Part shown: positions 61,061 through 64,000 of the stretch, piece by piece | How the letters are laid out: each line of letters begins with the position of its first letter | Numbering within the stretch: the stretch's first letter is position 1 | From: Kofleriaceae bacterium | Lineage (GTDB): Bacteria; Myxococcota_A; Polyangia; Haliangiales; Haliangiaceae | Direction of reading: 5' to 3' | Assembly: GCA_020633495.1 (NCBI GenBank) | Contig: JACKDR010000013.1 | Span: forward strand, 1 to 64,000 | Length of the DNA: 64,000 nt | Translations under genes and position numbers: made by a program | The notes under the pieces: model-generated | What the model was told of the DNA's origin: nothing | Database searches by the model: none | What the model saw: only the letters and a program-made list of their open reading frames with translations

Positions 61061-61069
61061 CGCCCGCGC

Positions 61070-61075
61070 ACTCTA
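61070..61075 (-). promoter_or_regulatory. -10-like box, leaderless start
   Basis: TAGAGT on the minus strand, 9 nt before ATG 61060 of the tldD-tldE operon. Confidence 0.5.
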
Positions 61076-61152
61076 CGCCGGCCCGCACCGACGCGAGCCT
61101 CCGTGCCACACCCTGCCGCTCGCAACCGCTCACGTGGCGCCGCCCGCCGGCG

Positions 61153-62757
61153 TCACCCTGACGGGGTGAGGAACGCCTCCACCGCGGCGTCGAGGTGGCA
61201 CAGGATCACGACGACGTCGCCGGGGCGGGCCAGCGCCAGGGCGTCGCGCACCGTGGCCAGCTCGTCGGGGGCGATCGCGATCGCGGCGGCGGCGACGCCG
61301 GCGGCGATCAGGTCGTCGACCAGGCGCGCCGGGACCTCGCCGGGCGCGCGGCCGCGCAGGTAGTCGGCGAGCTCGCGGATCAGGACCCGGTGCGGGCGGC
61401 CGGCGGCGACCTCGCGCGCGACCTCGGCCAGCTCGTCGTCGGGGCGATCGCCGGCCATGCCGAGCGAGACGAACAGGCGGCCCGGCGCCAGGCCCCGGGC
61501 CAGGGCGATCACGCCGCGGACCGCGGCCGGGTTGTGGCCGAAGTCGACGACGATCTGGACGCCGTCGCGCTCGACGACGTTGCCACGCCCGGGGTTGTCC
61601 CGGGCCGACGAGGTGAACGTGCGCAGGCCCTCGACCACGGCGGTCGCCGGCACGCCCAGCGCGGTGGCCAGCGCGGCCGCGGCCAGCGCGTTCTCGAGGT
61701 TGTAGCGGGCGCGGCCGGCGAAGGTCAGCGGGACGTCGGCCACCGCGATCACCGGGCGGCCGTCGTGGACGATCCAGCCGTCGACGACCCGCCACGCGGC
61801 GCCGGCCGCGCCGGCCGCGCTGAACCGCACGACCGGGGCGTCGAAGGTCAGCGCCGCGAGCGCGGCGTCGTCGGCGTTGACGATCACCGTGCCGGCGCCG
61901 CGCGCGACCACCGCCTTGACCCGCGCCATGGTCGCGAGATCGTCGACGCCGTAGCCGCCGAGGTGATCGACCGAGACGTTGGTGATCAGCGCGGCGTCGC
62001 AGCGCTCGACCGCGAGGCCACGGCGCAGGATGCCGCCGCGCGCGGTCTCGAGGATCGCGACGTCGACGTCGGGGTGGCGCAGGACCCGGCGGGCGGCGTC
62101 GGGGCCGCTCCAGTCGCCGCGCTCGACGTAGCGGCCGTCGACGACGACGCCGTCGGACGACGACAGCCCGGGCCGACGCCCGGCGAGCTGGGCCATCCGC
62201 GCGACCAGCCGGGTCGTCGTGGTCTTGCCGTTGGTGCCGGTGACCAGCGCGACCGGTACGGTGCCGAGCCGGGCCCACGGCACGTCGTCCGGCGCCGGCA
62301 GCGGCGCGGTCGCGGGGTAGCGCACCAGCCGGGCCCCGGCACCGAGCGTGACCTCGTCGTCGTCGATCAGCAGCGGCACGCCGCGGGCCCGCGCCGCGGC
62401 GGCGAGCCGCGGCAGCTGCGGCCGCGGCGCGAGGTCGACGGTCGGCAGCGGCGCCGGCGCGCCGCCGGCCAGCCGGGCCGCCGCGCTGGCCACCGCCCAC
62501 TCGTTGACCTCGGTGGCCGGCATCAGGGCGTCGAGCGGCGCCACGAAGAACAGCGCGGCGCCGCCGCGGTAGTGGCGGACGTGGACGTCGTCGGCGGGCC
62601 AGCCCAGGGCGGCGAGCGCGCGGCCCAGCTCCTCCCGCCACAGCGCGACCGCGTGCGCCGGATCGTCGCCGCCCTCGAAGACGACCTCGGCGATCGCGCC
62701 CGGCGCCGCGGCGTAGAGGTTGGGCCCGGTCAGCCGCCGGGACTCGTCGAGCTGCAT
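61153..62757 (-). CDS. Mur ligase family protein, cyanophycin-synthetase-like (no ATP-grasp)
   Basis: 534 residues. The N-terminal part (about 1-100) has a CphA-type LTGPNLYA opening. The Mur-ligase domains follow: VTGTNGKTTTTRL at about 168, ILETARGGILRRGL, TNVSVDHLGGYG, NADD, RYNLENALAAAA and VDFGHNPAAVRG. The ATP-grasp domain of full-length cyanophycin synthetase is missing, so it can catalyse at most one of the two ligations. It starts 7 nt after the end of the next cphA-type gene, so it is in the same operon and may work beside it. Confidence 0.85.
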   Translation of the reverse strand: MQLDESRRLTGPNLYAAAPGAIAEVVFEGGDDPAHAVALWREELGRALAALGWPADDVHVRHYRGGAALFFVAPLDALMPATEVNEWAVASAAARLAGGAPAPLPTVDLAPRPQLPRLAAAARARGVPLLIDDDEVTLGAGARLVRYPATAPLPAPDDVPWARLGTVPVALVTGTNGKTTTTRLVARMAQLAGRRPGLSSSDGVVVDGRYVERGDWSGPDAARRVLRHPDVDVAILETARGGILRRGLAVERCDAALITNVSVDHLGGYGVDDLATMARVKAVVARGAGTVIVNADDAALAALTFDAPVVRFSAAGAAGAAWRVVDGWIVHDGRPVIAVADVPLTFAGRARYNLENALAAAALATALGVPATAVVEGLRTFTSSARDNPGRGNVVERDGVQIVVDFGHNPAAVRGVIALARGLAPGRLFVSLGMAGDRPDDELAEVAREVAAGRPHRVLIRELADYLRGRAPGEVPARLVDDLIAAGVAAAAIAIAPDELATVRDALALARPGDVVVILCHLDAAVEAFLTPSG

Positions 62758-62764
62758 CGGCGGC

Positions 62765-64000
62765 TCAGTCGTCGGTCTGGCGGGCCAGGCGGACGCCGCG
62801 TTCGTCGGCGATCAGCGTCATGCCGTCGAGCGACGGCTCGGCGACGTCGCCGAGCCCTGGTGGCGCCCCGGTCGGCGGCGACGCCGCGGGCGACGCGGCC
62901 GGCGACGCGGCGCCGCCCTCGGCCGGCGGGCCGCCCTTGAAGTAGATGATCTGCTTCCACGACCGGGTGATGTTGTCGCCGAAGATGACGACCAGATCGC
63001 CCGGCCGCGCCATCGCCAGCGCGGCCTCGATCGACTGCTGCTCGTCGACGATGACCTGCACGCGCTCGGCGGCGACGCCGTCGTCGAGCAGCGTCCGGGC
63101 CAGCAGCTGCGGCACCTCGTCGGGGGCGCGGCCGCGCGGATCCTCGTCGCGGCGCAGGATCAGGTGGTCGAAGGCCGCGGCCGCGGACCGCGCGATGTCG
63201 CGGATGTCCTCGTCGCGGCGATCGCCGGGCGCCGACAGCACGCCGATCCGCCGCCCGGCGACGTCGAGCCGGCGCACCAGATCGGCCATCGCCGCCACCG
63301 CGGCCGGGTTGTGGCCGTAGTCGAGGATGACCTTGAACGGCAGCTTGTCGTAGACGTTGAGCCGGCCCGGGGCCTGGAAGAAGGTGCTGTCGAACGTGCG
63401 CAGGCCCTGGCGGATGTTCTCGATCTTGACGCCCATCGCGTAGGCCATGACCGCCGCGAACATCGCGTTCTGGACGTTGTGCAGGGCCCGGCCCTCGAGC
63501 GTCGCCGGGATCAGGTGGGTCCACACCAGCGGCAGGTGGGTGCCGCGATCGTAGAGCGTGATCATCTGGCCGCGGATCTGCTCCTCGAGCACCGCCGCCA
63601 GCCCGCCGGCCGCGATGTGCTGGCGGACCAGGTCGTGGCGCGGGTTCATCGTGACGTAGGCGATGCGCGACGCCTCGGTGTGGTCGGCCATCGCCAGGCT
63701 GAGCGCGTCGTCGGCGTTGAGCACCGCGCACTCGGTCGCGACCTCGACGACGATCCGCTTGATCAGCGCCAGCTGCTCGAGCGTGTCGACGCCCTTGAGC
63801 CCGAGGTGATCGGCGCTGACGTTGAGCACCGCGCCGACGTCGCAGCTGCGGTAGCCCATGCCCGCGCGCAAGAGGCCGCCGCGCGCGGTCTCGAGCACGG
63901 CGAGGTCGACCTGGGGATCGCGCAGCACCATCTGGGCGGCGCGCGGCCCGGTCATGTCGCCGACCACCGTGCGCTCGCCGTCGACGTAGACGCCGTCGGT
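62765..64000 (-). CDS. cphA: cyanophycin synthetase, C-terminal part (runs off the window)
   Basis: At least 411 residues, open at the right edge. Only the Mur-ligase half is inside: LAVLETARGGLLRAGMGY, LNVSADHLGLKGVDT, NADDALSLAMA, HNVQNAMFAAVMAYAMG, VILDYGHNPAAVAAMADL and a C-terminal VIFGDNITRSWKQIIYFKGG. These are typical of CphA, which makes the Asp-Arg storage polymer; the ATP-grasp half should lie to the right. A Pro/Ala-rich insert and short tail follow at the C-terminus. Transcribed with the smaller Mur ligase downstream. Confidence 0.88.
   Translation of the reverse strand, partial: TDGVYVDGERTVVGDMTGPRAAQMVLRDPQVDLAVLETARGGLLRAGMGYRSCDVGAVLNVSADHLGLKGVDTLEQLALIKRIVVEVATECAVLNADDALSLAMADHTEASRIAYVTMNPRHDLVRQHIAAGGLAAVLEEQIRGQMITLYDRGTHLPLVWTHLIPATLEGRALHNVQNAMFAAVMAYAMGVKIENIRQGLRTFDSTFFQAPGRLNVYDKLPFKVILDYGHNPAAVAAMADLVRRLDVAGRRIGVLSAPGDRRDEDIRDIARSAAAAFDHLILRRDEDPRGRAPDEVPQLLARTLLDDGVAAERVQVIVDEQQSIEAALAMARPGDLVVIFGDNITRSWKQIIYFKGGPPAEGGAASPAASPAASPPTGAPPGLGDVAEPSLDGMTLIADERGVRLARQTDD

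Overview
The window is 64 kb of very GC-rich DNA, densely packed with genes on both strands. I see no rRNA, tRNA, insertion sequence, integrase or CRISPR array. It reads like the chromosome of a myxobacterium, most likely near Haliangium/Kofleriaceae. The signs are many lipoproteins with Asp/Pro/Gly-rich linkers, a MYXO-CTERM-type tail, membrane Ser/Thr kinases, a CckA-like hybrid kinase, an FHA-sigma54 activator, a TonB receptor and secreted hydrolases. The assignment is inferred from gene content; no marker gene is present.

Layout. 1-8.2 kb: an LGFP-repeat/C39-peptidase lipoprotein, an SDR dehydrogenase with a CMD-family partner, a MYXO-CTERM lipase in an operon with a pseudokinase, a TetR regulator and a class 3 lipase. 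Three 21-bp palindromes of one consensus (TGGTAWAC-N5-RTWTACCA) tie the first three transcription units to the TetR gene. 8.4-20.4 kb: small lipoproteins, a beta-helix lipoprotein, an ECF sigma factor with a membrane partner, a phospholipase C-type enzyme, a DsbA-like lipoprotein, and a Yip1/MFP/ATPase/two-permease MacAB-type export operon. 20.4-35.6 kb: a DUF2167 protein, a TonB receptor with a partner lipoprotein, DbpA-type helicase, YkgJ-type protein, membrane Ser/Thr kinase, M3 peptidase, a persulfide dioxygenase-rhodanese fusion and an FG-GAP lipoprotein. 35.6-44.7 kb: SRPBCC protein, a GH81 beta-1,3-glucanase, an M19-like dipeptidase and a deoxyribosyltransferase-Nudix protein.

44.7-51.9 kb is the exceptional region. 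A 374-residue intronless gene encodes an actin that is nearly eukaryotic in sequence (about 84 % identity to human beta-actin by hand alignment against a recalled sequence), with a bacterial ribosome-binding site and the high GC of its surroundings. Within 4 kb lie a SET-domain protein resembling SETD3 (the actin-histidine methyltransferase of eukaryotes), which keeps the Trp before the catalytic Asp, and a divergently transcribed small protein with a profilin-like C-terminal domain, though it carries a Tat-type N-terminus. An FHA-sigma54 activator is transcribed divergently from actin. I propose an actin/actin-modifying module. Actin is near certain, the SETD3-like call is good, and the profilin-like call is tentative.

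51.9-64 kb: a PLA2-like lipoprotein, a hybrid histidine kinase, a thioesterase beside a hydroxyacid-oxoacid transhydrogenase, a class V aminotransferase, an exported TldD/TldE pair, and two adjacent cyanophycin-synthetase-type Mur ligase genes, the second running off the window.

Many start codons sit 5-10 nt after a TAnnnT box with no Shine-Dalgarno sequence, which suggests widespread leaderless transcription. Others have clear GGAGG-type sites. Translational coupling by GTGA, ATGA or TGATG overlaps marks most operons.
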